From NCBI GenBank assembly GCA_946405115.1, contig CAMJGB010000081.1:1-8313 (forward strand): a stretch of 8,313 nt of DNA, given 5' to 3'. Shown in pieces: positions 1 through 6,282 of this stretch. The notes under the pieces were generated by a model. That model was not told where the DNA came from, ran no database searches, and saw nothing but the letters and a program-made list of their open reading frames with translations. A program made the translations under genes and the position numbers. The stretch comes from an uncultured Clostridia bacterium (lineage in GTDB: Bacteria > Bacillota > Clostridia > Saccharofermentanales > Saccharofermentanaceae). The first letter of the stretch is position 1; each line of letters opens with the position of its first letter.

Positions 1-311
1 TCTTCGAGGATCTGTGCTGCTTCTGCACGTGCATCATCGATCGCCATCTTGGATGTCTCGGCATTCTGCTCTGCCTCAGCCTTGGCTTTCTCGGCATCAT
101 CGATCTGGGAAGCAATGAGTTCTTCTCTGTTCTTGATTATCTTAAGAATTCTCTTGAAGATAACGAGCTTGATGAATATATAGGCAATTGCGACATTGAT
201 TATCGTAATAAGGATCGTAGCCGCATATCCGCCCATCTGATCGGCAGAAAAAAGAGAGGATTCCTCAGCTGCCTCTTCTGCCAAAAGCATCATCTGGTAC
301 ATGTTTATCAT
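1..311 (-). CDS. atpF: ATP synthase F0 subunit b, N-terminal part (runs off left edge)
   Basis: Subunit b forms the peripheral stalk that holds F1 against the membrane ring. The 103 visible residues show the family layout: an acidic N-terminal stretch (about residues 11-18, AEEAAEES), one hydrophobic membrane helix (about 29-51), a basic turn (FKRILKIIKNREE, 52-64), then a charged Ala/Glu/Lys helix (from about 65) typical of the dimerising stalk. The C-terminal part lies beyond position 1. I chose the ATG at 311 because a GGAG ribosome binding site lies about 10 nt upstream; an in-frame ATG at 302 would be too far from it. The gene follows atpE by 16 nt in the expected a-c-b order, so identity rests on both sequence and context. 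Roughly 27 residues precede the membrane helix, somewhat more than in many b subunits. Confidence 0.93.
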   Translation of the reverse strand, partial: MINMYQMMLLAEEAAEESSLFSADQMGGYAATILITIINVAIAYIFIKLVIFKRILKIIKNREELIASQIDDAEKAKAEAEQNAETSKMAIDDARAEAAQILE

Positions 312-327
312 TGTTGATATTCTCCGA

Positions 328-609
328 TCACTTTACAGCAAAAATCAAAATAAGTGCGATAACGAGTGAATAGATACAAACAGACTCGATAAACGCGATA
401 GCGATCAAGAGCAAAGTCTGTATCTTACCGAAGATCTCAGGCTGTCTTGCGCCTGCTTCAAACGCATGTGCTGCCGCATTACCCATGGCAAGAGCGGAAC
501 CCAATGCACCAAGTCCGATAGCAAGACCTGCACCGAGAGCTGCCATTGTTCTGGGCTCGAGTGCTGCTGTTGCATCAAGCAATACATTTGAAAAACTAAT
601 AAGATCCAT
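328..609 (-). CDS. atpE: ATP synthase F0 subunit c (ring proteolipid)
   Basis: This 93-residue hairpin protein forms the rotating c-ring that carries ions across the membrane. Helix 1 (about 22-48) is Gly/Ala-rich ([18 protein letters not shown]), the polar loop is ARQPE (54-58), and helix 2 (about 64-91) carries the ion-binding glutamate E75 in [16 protein letters not shown]. Aligning on ARQPE and ES with the well-known Na+-binding c subunit of Ilyobacter tartaricus, E75, S76 and Y80 match its E65, S66 and Y70, but its Q32 is replaced here by M42. The coupling ion is therefore uncertain. A GGAGG site 6 nt before the ATG is the strongest in the operon, fitting a subunit needed in many copies. 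The gene sits 15 nt after atpB and 16 nt before atpF. Confidence 0.96.
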   Translation of the reverse strand: MDLISFSNVLLDATAALEPRTMAALGAGLAIGLGALGSALAMGNAAAHAFEAGARQPEIFGKIQTLLLIAIAFIESVCIYSLVIALILIFAVK

Positions 610-624
610 AAAAAACCTCCGTTA

Positions 625-1473
625 TTACTCGACAGCTGCAGCTTCTACTGCATCTGTTGATTTCTTTTTCTTATCCTTCTTTTTCTTCACGAAAAGCTCA
701 GGGTGCTCCTTCATCTCATGTCCTACTTCGCAGAACTCGCCTACATAGTAGATAGTAAGGTATGAGAAGATTACGGCCTGAAGCATACCGTCTGCGATAT
801 CAAACCAGAGACCTAAGACTGCAGGTAAGATTATGGGACAAATGATATGCAGGAATTCCATGAATACAAAAGCGCCGAATACATTACCGAAAAGTCGGAG
901 AGCCAATGAAACCGGCTTTACGACTGTATCGATGATCTTAAACGGGAAAAGGAAAGCCATAGGAGTTGTAAACGTCTTGGCAAATCCCTTAAATCCGACA
1001 AATCTTATAGATATATAAATAACATAAGTAATAGCAACCAAAGCCATAGCTACCGGGAAGCCGATATTCTTGGCAGGCGGTACTACATTAAATACGGATA
1101 TAACGTTACATCCTGTGATCATGATCGCGAATGTGCCGATCATGGGTGCAATATGTCTTGCCTCTTCCTTAGAAAGACCGAAGCCTTCAGCTGAAGAAAG
1201 CAATACACCGATAAGCATCTCCACAAAAGTCTGACCTGTAGTAGGCTTGATTGAAGCCTTCCTTGTCAGAAGGGCGAACAGGATGATCATGATTGCTACA
1301 GATATCCAGGTTACGATGATCGCATCAGTAATGACGAGCTTAACGTCACCTACCTGAACGTAATGCTGAACCTGGAGAATGGCTTCATTGATCTTGTCAC
1401 CAATGCTGCCGATGGTGAAATGTTCTTTAAGATGTTCTAAGAACGATTTCCAGAAGATTTCCCAACCACTCAT
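625..1473 (-). CDS. atpB: ATP synthase F0 subunit a
   Basis: Subunit a is the stator channel that feeds ions to and from the c-ring. The 282-residue protein is largely hydrophobic, with the diagnostic motif SLALRLFGNVFG (189-200) holding the essential arginine R193 (E. coli R210). Further on, LQAVIFSYLTIYY (231-243) matches the last helix of the family, with Q232 at the place of E. coli Q252. The C-terminus is unusual: after HPELF comes a run of lysines (263-271) and a short Ala/Glu tail, giving about 20 residues beyond where many homologues stop. The ATG at 1473 has an AGAAGG site about 9 nt upstream. It lies 14 nt after the upp stop codon, with no atpI gene between them, and is followed by atpE. 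Confidence 0.96.
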   Translation of the reverse strand: MSGWEIFWKSFLEHLKEHFTIGSIGDKINEAILQVQHYVQVGDVKLVITDAIIVTWISVAIMIILFALLTRKASIKPTTGQTFVEMLIGVLLSSAEGFGLSKEEARHIAPMIGTFAIMITGCNVISVFNVVPPAKNIGFPVAMALVAITYVIYISIRFVGFKGFAKTFTTPMAFLFPFKIIDTVVKPVSLALRLFGNVFGAFVFMEFLHIICPIILPAVLGLWFDIADGMLQAVIFSYLTIYYVGEFCEVGHEMKEHPELFVKKKKDKKKKSTDAVEAAAVE

Positions 1474-1487
1474 TATTAATACCTTCT

Positions 1488-2123
1488 TTAGTTAGTTCCG
1501 AAGATTCTGTCTCCGGCATCGCCAAGACCAGGAACGATGTAAGAATGATCATTGAGTCTCTCATCCTTAGCTGCACAGTAGATGTGAATATCAGGATGAT
1601 CTGTTGTAATTCTCTCGATACCCTCGGGAGCAGCAATAAGACACATGAACTTGATGTTGTGAATGCCCTTCTCCTTAAGATATCCGATGGCTGCAGATGC
1701 GGAACCGCCTGTAGCGAGCATGGGATCGAGAAGGATAACGTCTCTCTCATTGATATCCTCAGGGAGCTTGCAGTAATAAGTATGGGGCTCTACAGTAACG
1801 GGATCTCTGTAAAGACCTACGTGACCTACCTTAACATTAGGGATGAGCTTAACCATACCGTCAACCATACCAAGGCCTGCACGAAGAATAGGTACGATGG
1901 CGATGGGCTTGCCTGCGAGCATCTTTGTATGTGCAGTAGCAACAGGAGTCTCGATATCTACATCCTTGAGAGGAAGGTCTCTTGTTACTTCGTAAGCCAT
2001 GAGCATAGCAATCTCGGAAACAAGCTCACGGAACTCCTTGGTTCCTGTGTTCTTATCACGGAGAAGTGATACCTTGTGCTGAATCAACGGATGATCAAAT
2101 ACAAATACGTTTCCCTCTGACAT
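1488..2123 (-). CDS. upp: uracil phosphoribosyltransferase
   Basis: This enzyme joins uracil and PRPP to give UMP in pyrimidine salvage in the cytoplasm. The 211-residue product, close to the usual length of about 209, contains the family landmarks: [12 protein letters not shown] (78-89), the PRPP-binding loop [13 protein letters not shown] (129-141), and the C-terminal uracil-binding segment [17 protein letters not shown] (195-211). I start at the ATG at 2123, which has a GGTGAGG site 8 nt upstream; an in-frame TTG two codons earlier (2129) sits almost on that site and is unlikely. The gene is 12 nt after rpiB and 14 nt before atpB. upp next to the ATP synthase operon is a known Firmicute arrangement, though atpI is commonly found in between and is missing here. 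Confidence 0.97.
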   Translation of the reverse strand: MSEGNVFVFDHPLIQHKVSLLRDKNTGTKEFRELVSEIAMLMAYEVTRDLPLKDVDIETPVATAHTKMLAGKPIAIVPILRAGLGMVDGMVKLIPNVKVGHVGLYRDPVTVEPHTYYCKLPEDINERDVILLDPMLATGGSASAAIGYLKEKGIHNIKFMCLIAAPEGIERITTDHPDIHIYCAAKDERLNDHSYIVPGLGDAGDRIFGTN

Positions 2124-2141
2124 AATCAATACCTCACCTTA

Positions 2142-2594
2142 TTACTTGAAATTCTCTTCTTCGGTCTGCTTCATCTGTCCTACACGCTCAGCATGTCTTC
2201 CGCCAGCGAACTCCTCTTCGAAGAAGCAGTCAACCATGGCGAAAGCAATCTCAGGTCCTACTACTCTTGCACCGAAAGCCAAGACGTTGGCGTCGTTGTG
2301 CTGACGGCACATTCTTGCCATATACTCGTTGTTGCACAAAGCTGCACGGATGCCCTTGTGCTTGTTACATACCATGGAAATACCGATACCTGTTCCACAG
2401 ATGGCAATACCTCTGTCTGCCTTACCTGTAAGAACATCAGTTGCTACCTTATTACCTGCCTCAACATAAGAGAATCTCTCTGTTGCTGAAACAGCGCCGC
2501 CGTCGATAACTTCGAAGCCCTTGTCAGTAAGATGCTTAATGACAAGCTGTCTCATGTCATAACCTGCGTGATCTGATGCTATTGATACTTTCAT
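2142..2594 (-). CDS. rpiB: ribose-5-phosphate isomerase B
   Basis: RpiB interconverts ribose 5-phosphate and ribulose 5-phosphate in the pentose phosphate pathway. The 150-residue product has the family pattern: IASDHAGYDMR (5-15) with D8/H9 in the phosphosugar site, AICGTGIGIS (64-73) with the catalytic cysteine C66, and HNDANVLAFGARVVG (99-113). LacA/LacB galactose-6-phosphate isomerases share this fold, but there is a single stand-alone gene and no lac genes nearby, so RpiB is the better call. The ATG at 2594 overlaps the proA stop codon in an ATGA arrangement, suggesting translational coupling, and an AAGGAG site lies 6-7 nt upstream. In this operon it may supply ribose phosphate toward PRPP, the co-substrate of the next gene's enzyme (inference). 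Confidence 0.95.
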   Translation of the reverse strand: MKVSIASDHAGYDMRQLVIKHLTDKGFEVIDGGAVSATERFSYVEAGNKVATDVLTGKADRGIAICGTGIGISMVCNKHKGIRAALCNNEYMARMCRQHNDANVLAFGARVVGPEIAFAMVDCFFEEEFAGGRHAERVGQMKQTEEENFK

Positions 2595-3844
2595 ATGTCT
2601 CTCCTTATGTGCTTGAATTTCTTTTCACCTGAAGCATAGTCTCCGACGATGTGTCCGTCTCCGTAAAGCTTGTACTTGTAAGAAACAAGTCCGTCGAGTC
2701 CGACAGGACCTCTTGCATGAAGCTTGCTTGTGGAGATTCCGACTTCGGCACCGAAGCCGTATCTGAAACCGTCGGCAAATCTTGTGGAACAGTTGAGCAA
2801 TACGCTTCCGGAATCAACCTTGTTGAGGAAGTACTCTGCTGTCTCCTTATTTGTTGTGATGATGGCATCGGTATGACCTGAACCATACTTGTTGATATGG
2901 TCGATAGCCTCATCCACATTATTCGTAAGCTTGATTGATACCTCGTAATCGAGATACTCGTGATGCCAGTCCTCAACATCAGCTTCGAGGTTAACGATAA
3001 CGTTCTTCTCCTCCAAAGCCTTGATGAGCTTAGGCATAAGTGTATTCTCCAAAGACTTATCGATAAGGATTGTCTCCGTGGCATTACATACGGATACATA
3101 CTGTGTCTTGGCATCAACCGCAACCTTAAGAGCAGTAGCCTCATCAGCATCCTTATCAATATAGGTGTGGCATACACCGTCAGCATGTCCCATGACAGGG
3201 ATCGTGGTGTTCTTCATAATGTACTGAACAAAAGCGTTGGATCCTCTGGGGATGATAAGATCGATGCAGTCGTTGAGCTCGAGCATTGCCGTAACATCAT
3301 CACGGCTCTCGAGAAGATTGATCCAGCCCTCGGGTACTCCGTTTGCTTCGGAAGCATCACGGATAGTCTCATAAAGAGCCTTATTCGTCTCAAGTGCTTC
3401 TCTTCCTCCCTTAAGGAAAACGGAGTTGCCGCTCTTAAGGCAGAGAGTTGCAATCTGAACAAGAGCATCAGGGCGGGACTCGAAGATAACTCCGATTACG
3501 CCGATAGGACATGTAACTCTGTATAGCTCAAGTCCGTCATCCAATGTTGTATGGAGCTTAATATTACCGACAGGATCTTCCAAAGTCATAAGACTTCTGA
3601 TGCCGTCGACGACATCGTTAAGCTTGTGCTCATCAAAACGGAGTCTCTTCATCAAAGGGCCTTCAAGGCCTTCCTTCTCGGATCTTTCAAGATCAAGCTT
3701 ATTAGCTTCGAAGATCTTCTCCTTGTTTGCAAGAAGTGCGGAAGCTACAGCTTCAAGTGCATCGTTCTTAGTCTTGTTATCCAGCAAAGCCATCGTAAAA
3801 GAAGCCTGCTTGGACGTTACTGCTTTTGAATATAAATAAGACAT
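2591..3844 (-). CDS. proA: glutamate-5-semialdehyde dehydrogenase (gamma-glutamyl phosphate reductase)
   Basis: ProA reduces gamma-glutamyl phosphate to glutamate 5-semialdehyde with NADPH, the second step of proline synthesis. The 417-residue product has the full family length and an aldehyde-dehydrogenase fold: PIGVIGVIFESRPD (113-126), the cofactor region KSGNSVFLKGGREA (137-150), LIIPRGSN (196-203), the catalytic cysteine C253 within YVSVCNATET (249-258), and the C-terminal block STSKLHARGPVGLDGL (371-386). The ATG at 3844 has a GAGGTGA site about 7 nt upstream. proA heads the operon and overlaps rpiB by 4 nt. The usual partner proB (glutamate 5-kinase) is not beside it in this window, so the first step must be encoded elsewhere. 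Confidence 0.97.
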   Translation of the reverse strand: MSYLYSKAVTSKQASFTMALLDNKTKNDALEAVASALLANKEKIFEANKLDLERSEKEGLEGPLMKRLRFDEHKLNDVVDGIRSLMTLEDPVGNIKLHTTLDDGLELYRVTCPIGVIGVIFESRPDALVQIATLCLKSGNSVFLKGGREALETNKALYETIRDASEANGVPEGWINLLESRDDVTAMLELNDCIDLIIPRGSNAFVQYIMKNTTIPVMGHADGVCHTYIDKDADEATALKVAVDAKTQYVSVCNATETILIDKSLENTLMPKLIKALEEKNVIVNLEADVEDWHHEYLDYEVSIKLTNNVDEAIDHINKYGSGHTDAIITTNKETAEYFLNKVDSGSVLLNCSTRFADGFRYGFGAEVGISTSKLHARGPVGLDGLVSYKYKLYGDGHIVGDYASGEKKFKHIRRDI

Positions 3845-3871
3845 AAGCGTTCACCTCATAAATCTCACACG

Positions 3872-3880
3872 ATTATAACA
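3872..3880 (-). promoter_or_regulatory. extended -10 promoter of the proA-rpiB-upp-atp operon
   Basis: Read on the minus strand, TGTTATAAT is a perfect -10 hexamer (TATAAT, 3877-3872) with the TG of an extended -10 one base upstream. The -35 position at 17-nt spacing reads TTAATT (3900-3895), a weak match, which is typical when an extended -10 is used. The predicted transcript start is near 3865, leaving a 5' leader of about 20 nt that includes the proA ribosome binding site. It is the only strong promoter seen ahead of the operon. Confidence 0.7.
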
Positions 3881-3889
3881 CTAGTGTTA
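3876..3889. promoter_or_regulatory. perfect 14-bp palindrome over the proA promoter, candidate operator
   Basis: TAACACTAGTGTTA is a perfect inverted repeat centred between 3882 and 3883. It covers the promoter spacer and the first two bases of the -10 hexamer, where a bound dimeric repressor would block RNA polymerase. Being upstream of the predicted transcript start, it is more likely a DNA site than an RNA hairpin. The regulator is not identified; it does not fit well to the longer NrdR box or the Rex site. Confidence 0.5.
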
Positions 3890-3984
3890 CAGCTAATTAA
3901 TAAAATATCCTGATTAATTTTGTCATATTTGTTTGAGCATATAAATTGAAAACGTTTGATTTTTGATTATTTTCAAACAAAAAA

Positions 3985-4046
3985 TGTTCATAATGTTCAT
4001 AACTCTGTCGATAACCTCAAAACAGGCCTTTGAAAAGTTCATAACT
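3985..4046. repeat. tandem TGTTCATAA repeat with a third GTTCATAACT copy
   Basis: TGTTCATAA occurs twice head to tail (3985-3993 and 3994-4002). GTTCATAACT from the second copy recurs at 4037-4046, 42 nt further on, which is about four helical turns. The spacing could suit a regulator bound on one face of the DNA, but in AT-rich sequence short matches can arise by chance. Confidence 0.4.
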
Positions 4047-4221
4047 TCTCAAGCCAAGAAAATAAAGGTCTTTGAGATTTGTGTCCAAAGTTTTACCAAA
4101 TTGTTACAAACACATTGCACAATACAAAATCCCCTTGTTATGGGCATTTTAGGCGATAATGCCACTAAGAAGTATACGGGGTGTCCACGAGACAAATACA
4201 CCAAAAAATCAAAAAAAGATA

Positions 4222-4252
4222 TTGACACGTCGATTTTCGCATAGGGTATAAT
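4222..4252 (+). promoter_or_regulatory. promoter of the RlmL/YpsC-family gene, giving a leaderless or near-leaderless mRNA
   Basis: A consensus -35 (TTGACA, 4222-4227) and consensus -10 (TATAAT, 4247-4252) are separated by 19 nt, slightly longer than the ideal 17. Two A-tracts (4203-4208 and 4211-4217) lie just upstream, as in an UP element. The -10 ends only 7 nt before the ATG at 4260, so the predicted transcript start is at 4259-4260. Confidence 0.75.
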
Positions 4253-4259
4253 TGCTCGT

Positions 4260-5459
4260 ATGAAAATTGTTCTGACATGCCTTTTCGGCCTAGAGAGTTC
4301 CGCGCGCGATGACCTCACCGCTATCGGCTACGAACGCAGTAATATCAACGTTTCTGACGGTATGGTAGTACTTAATGCTGACGACGATTCATGGGAATCG
4401 GACGTAGCTCGAGTTAACATGTGGACCAGAAGAGCCGAGCGTGTGCTTTTCGAGGTGGGATCTTTCCCTGCAAGGGAGTTCTCCGAGCTTTTCGACGGTA
4501 CAGCGCGTCTTCCCTGGGACGAATTCATTCCCGAGGGATACGCTTTCATCATTAACGGCTACTCCAGAAAGTCTAAGCTTTACGGCATAAGCGCATGCCA
4601 GAGTCTTGTTAAGAAAGCAATAGTTAAGTCTTTGTGCATAAGCAGAGGACTTAAGGCTGACGGCATCATCGCAGAAGATGCGGGCAAAGGTACCGTCAGA
4701 ATACAGTTCGGCATCGTAAACGATGTCGTCTCCCTCATGATCGACACTTCCGGCGAAGGTCTTCACAAGAGAGGCTACCGTCCGTTAACACACGAAGCTC
4801 CCATAAGAGAGACACTTGCTTCCGGCATGATCACGCTCTCAAGATATAAGCCCTACGGCGCCGAAGCACTCGCAGATCCTTTCTGCGGCTCCGGCACGAT
4901 CCTTATCGAAGCTGCCATGATGGCATGCAACATCGCTCCCGGCAAGAACAGGCACTTTTCGTATGAAAGCCTTCCCTACATCGGCGAGTACGCAAGGAAG
5001 AAGGCTCTCGAGGAAGCATTAAGCCTCGAAGACAGCGAAAAGCCCGATGACTGCTTCTTCTACGGCTCCGACATTGACCCCAAGGCTATCGAATCCTCAA
5101 GGCGAAATGCCGAGAGTGCAGGCGTAGCGGAGCACATAAAGTTCGCCGTTGCAGATGCAGCTACAAGAACACCTTCAGCATTCGAGAAGATCACGGGATT
5201 TAACCGAACCATGGTAATAACGAATCCACCTTACGGCGGACGTCTTATGACTGTTGAAGAAGCTTACGAGATCTATAAGATGATCTCTTCCCTTTACCTC
5301 ACATCACAGGGGTTCTGCCGTCCCGGAATGAGACTGTCAGTTATCTCCCCTGATGATTCATTCGAGGAAGCAACGGGTCACAAAGCTGATAAGAGATTTA
5401 AGTTATATAACGGCAACATCAAGTGCCAGCTCAATAATTACTTCAAGCTTCATTCCTGA
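4260..5459 (+). CDS. ypsC: THUMP-domain class I SAM-dependent RNA methyltransferase (RlmL/YpsC family)
   Basis: Proteins of this family methylate the N2 of guanine in RNA, classically a 23S rRNA guanosine in E. coli RlmL; the Firmicute members are half-length relatives without the RlmK domain, as here (399 residues). The N-terminus MKIVLTCLFGLES matches the family start, a THUMP RNA-binding domain spans about 45-155, and the linker KRGYRPLTHEAPIRETLASG (170-189) leads into the methyltransferase domain. That domain holds the SAM-binding motif DPFCGSGTILIEAA (206-219), GSDIDP (269-274) for the ribose hydroxyls, and the catalytic TNPPYGGRL (321-329). No Shine-Dalgarno precedes the ATG, and the promoter lies directly against it. 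The 3' end overlaps the convergent glycosylase gene by 17 nt. The exact target base is not deducible from sequence alone. Confidence 0.92.
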   Translation: MKIVLTCLFGLESSARDDLTAIGYERSNINVSDGMVVLNADDDSWESDVARVNMWTRRAERVLFEVGSFPAREFSELFDGTARLPWDEFIPEGYAFIINGYSRKSKLYGISACQSLVKKAIVKSLCISRGLKADGIIAEDAGKGTVRIQFGIVNDVVSLMIDTSGEGLHKRGYRPLTHEAPIRETLASGMITLSRYKPYGAEALADPFCGSGTILIEAAMMACNIAPGKNRHFSYESLPYIGEYARKKALEEALSLEDSEKPDDCFFYGSDIDPKAIESSRRNAESAGVAEHIKFAVADAATRTPSAFEKITGFNRTMVITNPPYGGRLMTVEEAYEIYKMISSLYLTSQGFCRPGMRLSVISPDDSFEEATGHKADKRFKLYNGNIKCQLNNYFKLHS

Positions 5460-6282
5460 TGTAATAGAACATAAACTGCTGCAATATCCCTGCTGTGGCA
5501 GGGTATTTTTCTGCGTCGAAGTGTCCGCCGTAGTACTTGTCTTCTATGCGCTTGATCCAGACATCAATCGGGAACCTTCCTACTCTGTGAAAGCCGAACA
5601 GCATGACGCAGTTTGCAACCTTAGTGCCGACTCCGTACATTGAAGTCAAAGCGTCGTAAAGTTCATCATCATTAAGCGCGGCAAGTCCTTCGGGAGTAAG
5701 CTTCCCTGAATTAAAATCTTCTATCGCAGACAAGATATATGCTGTCCTGTACCCCGCACCGATATTGTTAAGTTCATCCGCCTTAAGCTTAGACGCCTGC
5801 TTAACGGTAGGAAAAGAATAGTATGTGGTCTTTAATGGTTTAACGAACGGTTCTGTCAGCTTCGGAACCTTGATCTTACCTCCGCATAATTCAGACAAAC
5901 GGTCAACGCATGTAGTGATCGAAGGAATGGATCTTCTTTGGGAGATGATGTAAGAGATCACTGTCTCGAATACATCCTGCTTTAAGATCCTTATGCCGTA
6001 ACCGTATGTTATGGAGTTCTGAAGAAACTCGTCGTCCTTATCAGTATCTTCGACAGCTTTAGTGTAGTCCGAAGAAAGATCGAAGTAGTCGTACCAGATA
6101 TCATTGAACTCTTTCTCATCACAAGAGAAAGCATATTCATCATTGCCTAACGATGCGATCTGAAGATACCTGCCATGTGCAACAAGTTCCGTATGCGTAT
6201 CGTCAATGACGTGAATTCTGAAAGCCTGACCGCTGTCTGCTATCTTCGCAGGATCAAAGAAAGATATATGAACCTTATGCAT
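5443..6282 (-). CDS. 8-oxoguanine DNA glycosylase-type (OGG1/AlkA-like, HhH-GPD) base-excision enzyme
   Basis: The product likely removes oxidised or alkylated bases from DNA. Its N-terminal beta domain holds SGQAFRIHVIDD, the family's (E/S)GQxFR signature. The helix-hairpin-helix is MYGVGTKVANCVMLFG, whose lysine corresponds to the catalytic K249 of human OGG1, and PIDVW follows with the conserved aspartate (D268 in OGG1). Both catalytic residues are present, arguing for a bifunctional glycosylase/lyase; the substrate (8-oxoG or 3-methyladenine) cannot be settled from sequence. I start at the ATG at 6282 (279 residues), which forms TAATG with the corA stop codon; an in-frame GTG at 6291 would give 282 residues and a 10-nt overlap. 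Ribosome binding is weak for both, so coupling to corA is likely. The 3' end overlaps ypsC and contains that gene's terminator. Confidence 0.88.
   Translation of the reverse strand: MHKVHISFFDPAKIADSGQAFRIHVIDDTHTELVAHGRYLQIASLGNDEYAFSCDEKEFNDIWYDYFDLSSDYTKAVEDTDKDDEFLQNSITYGYGIRILKQDVFETVISYIISQRRSIPSITTCVDRLSELCGGKIKVPKLTEPFVKPLKTTYYSFPTVKQASKLKADELNNIGAGYRTAYILSAIEDFNSGKLTPEGLAALNDDELYDALTSMYGVGTKVANCVMLFGFHRVGRFPIDVWIKRIEDKYYGGHFDAEKYPATAGILQQFMFYYIRNEA
5483..5510 (+). terminator. intrinsic terminator of the RlmL/YpsC-family gene, inside the glycosylase coding sequence
   Basis: A six-bp GC-rich stem CCCTGC/GCAGGG (5488-5493 with 5498-5503) closes a TGTG tetraloop and extends by four A-T pairs (AATA/TATT) past a one-base bulge. 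A T-tract (5506-5510) follows on the plus strand. It lies 24 nt after the ypsC stop codon. On the minus strand no T-run follows, so it should act one way only. Confidence 0.8.

Larger units (their letters stand above)
3845..4259. other. 415-nt AT-rich intergenic region between divergent proA and ypsC
   Basis: No convincing gene is present. The proA-side end holds a minus-strand promoter with a palindrome; the other end holds a plus-strand promoter with upstream A-tracts. Between them are short repeats (TGTTCATAA in tandem, GTTCATAACT again further on), GTTTGA/TCAAAC inverted copies near 3931-3978, a TCAAA/TTTGA pair at 4017-4033, and a weak GGCAT/ATGCC hairpin at 4143-4163. The two possible reading frames across the region encode low-complexity peptides with no ribosome binding site. 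About 280 nt in the middle have no assigned role; a small RNA cannot be excluded but nothing shows one. Confidence 0.7.

Noticed and set aside
2124..2129. Alternative TTG start for upp, two codons upstream
   Set aside because: Only about 2 nt from the ribosome binding site; the ATG at 2123 has ideal 8-nt spacing and gives the family's usual N-terminus.
2960..3526. Long plus-strand frame (188 codons) antisense to proA; similarly 1545-2069 antisense to upp
   Set aside because: Both mirror strongly supported genes with full-length family matches; no ribosome binding site or coherent domain is seen in the antisense peptides.
3946..3978. TTGAAAA/TTTTCAA and GTTTGA/TCAAAC inverted repeats as a structured RNA
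   Set aside because: The pairings are AT-rich, mutually overlapping and without a GC core; they do not support a stable RNA structure, though protein binding remains possible.
4143..4163. GGCAT/ATGCC hairpin as a terminator or riboswitch element
   Set aside because: Only 5 bp with an 11-nt loop, no T-run, and no further paired structure; likely chance.
3963..4244. Plus-strand open frame of about 93 codons in the proA/ypsC gap
   Set aside because: Low-complexity Lys/Ile/Phe-rich peptide, no ribosome binding site, and it crosses the divergent repeats and the ypsC -35 region; it looks like a chance frame in AT-rich DNA.
4049..4318. Minus-strand open frame of about 89 codons overlapping the start of ypsC
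   Set aside because: No ribosome binding site or recognisable family, and it runs antisense through the ypsC promoter and 5' end.
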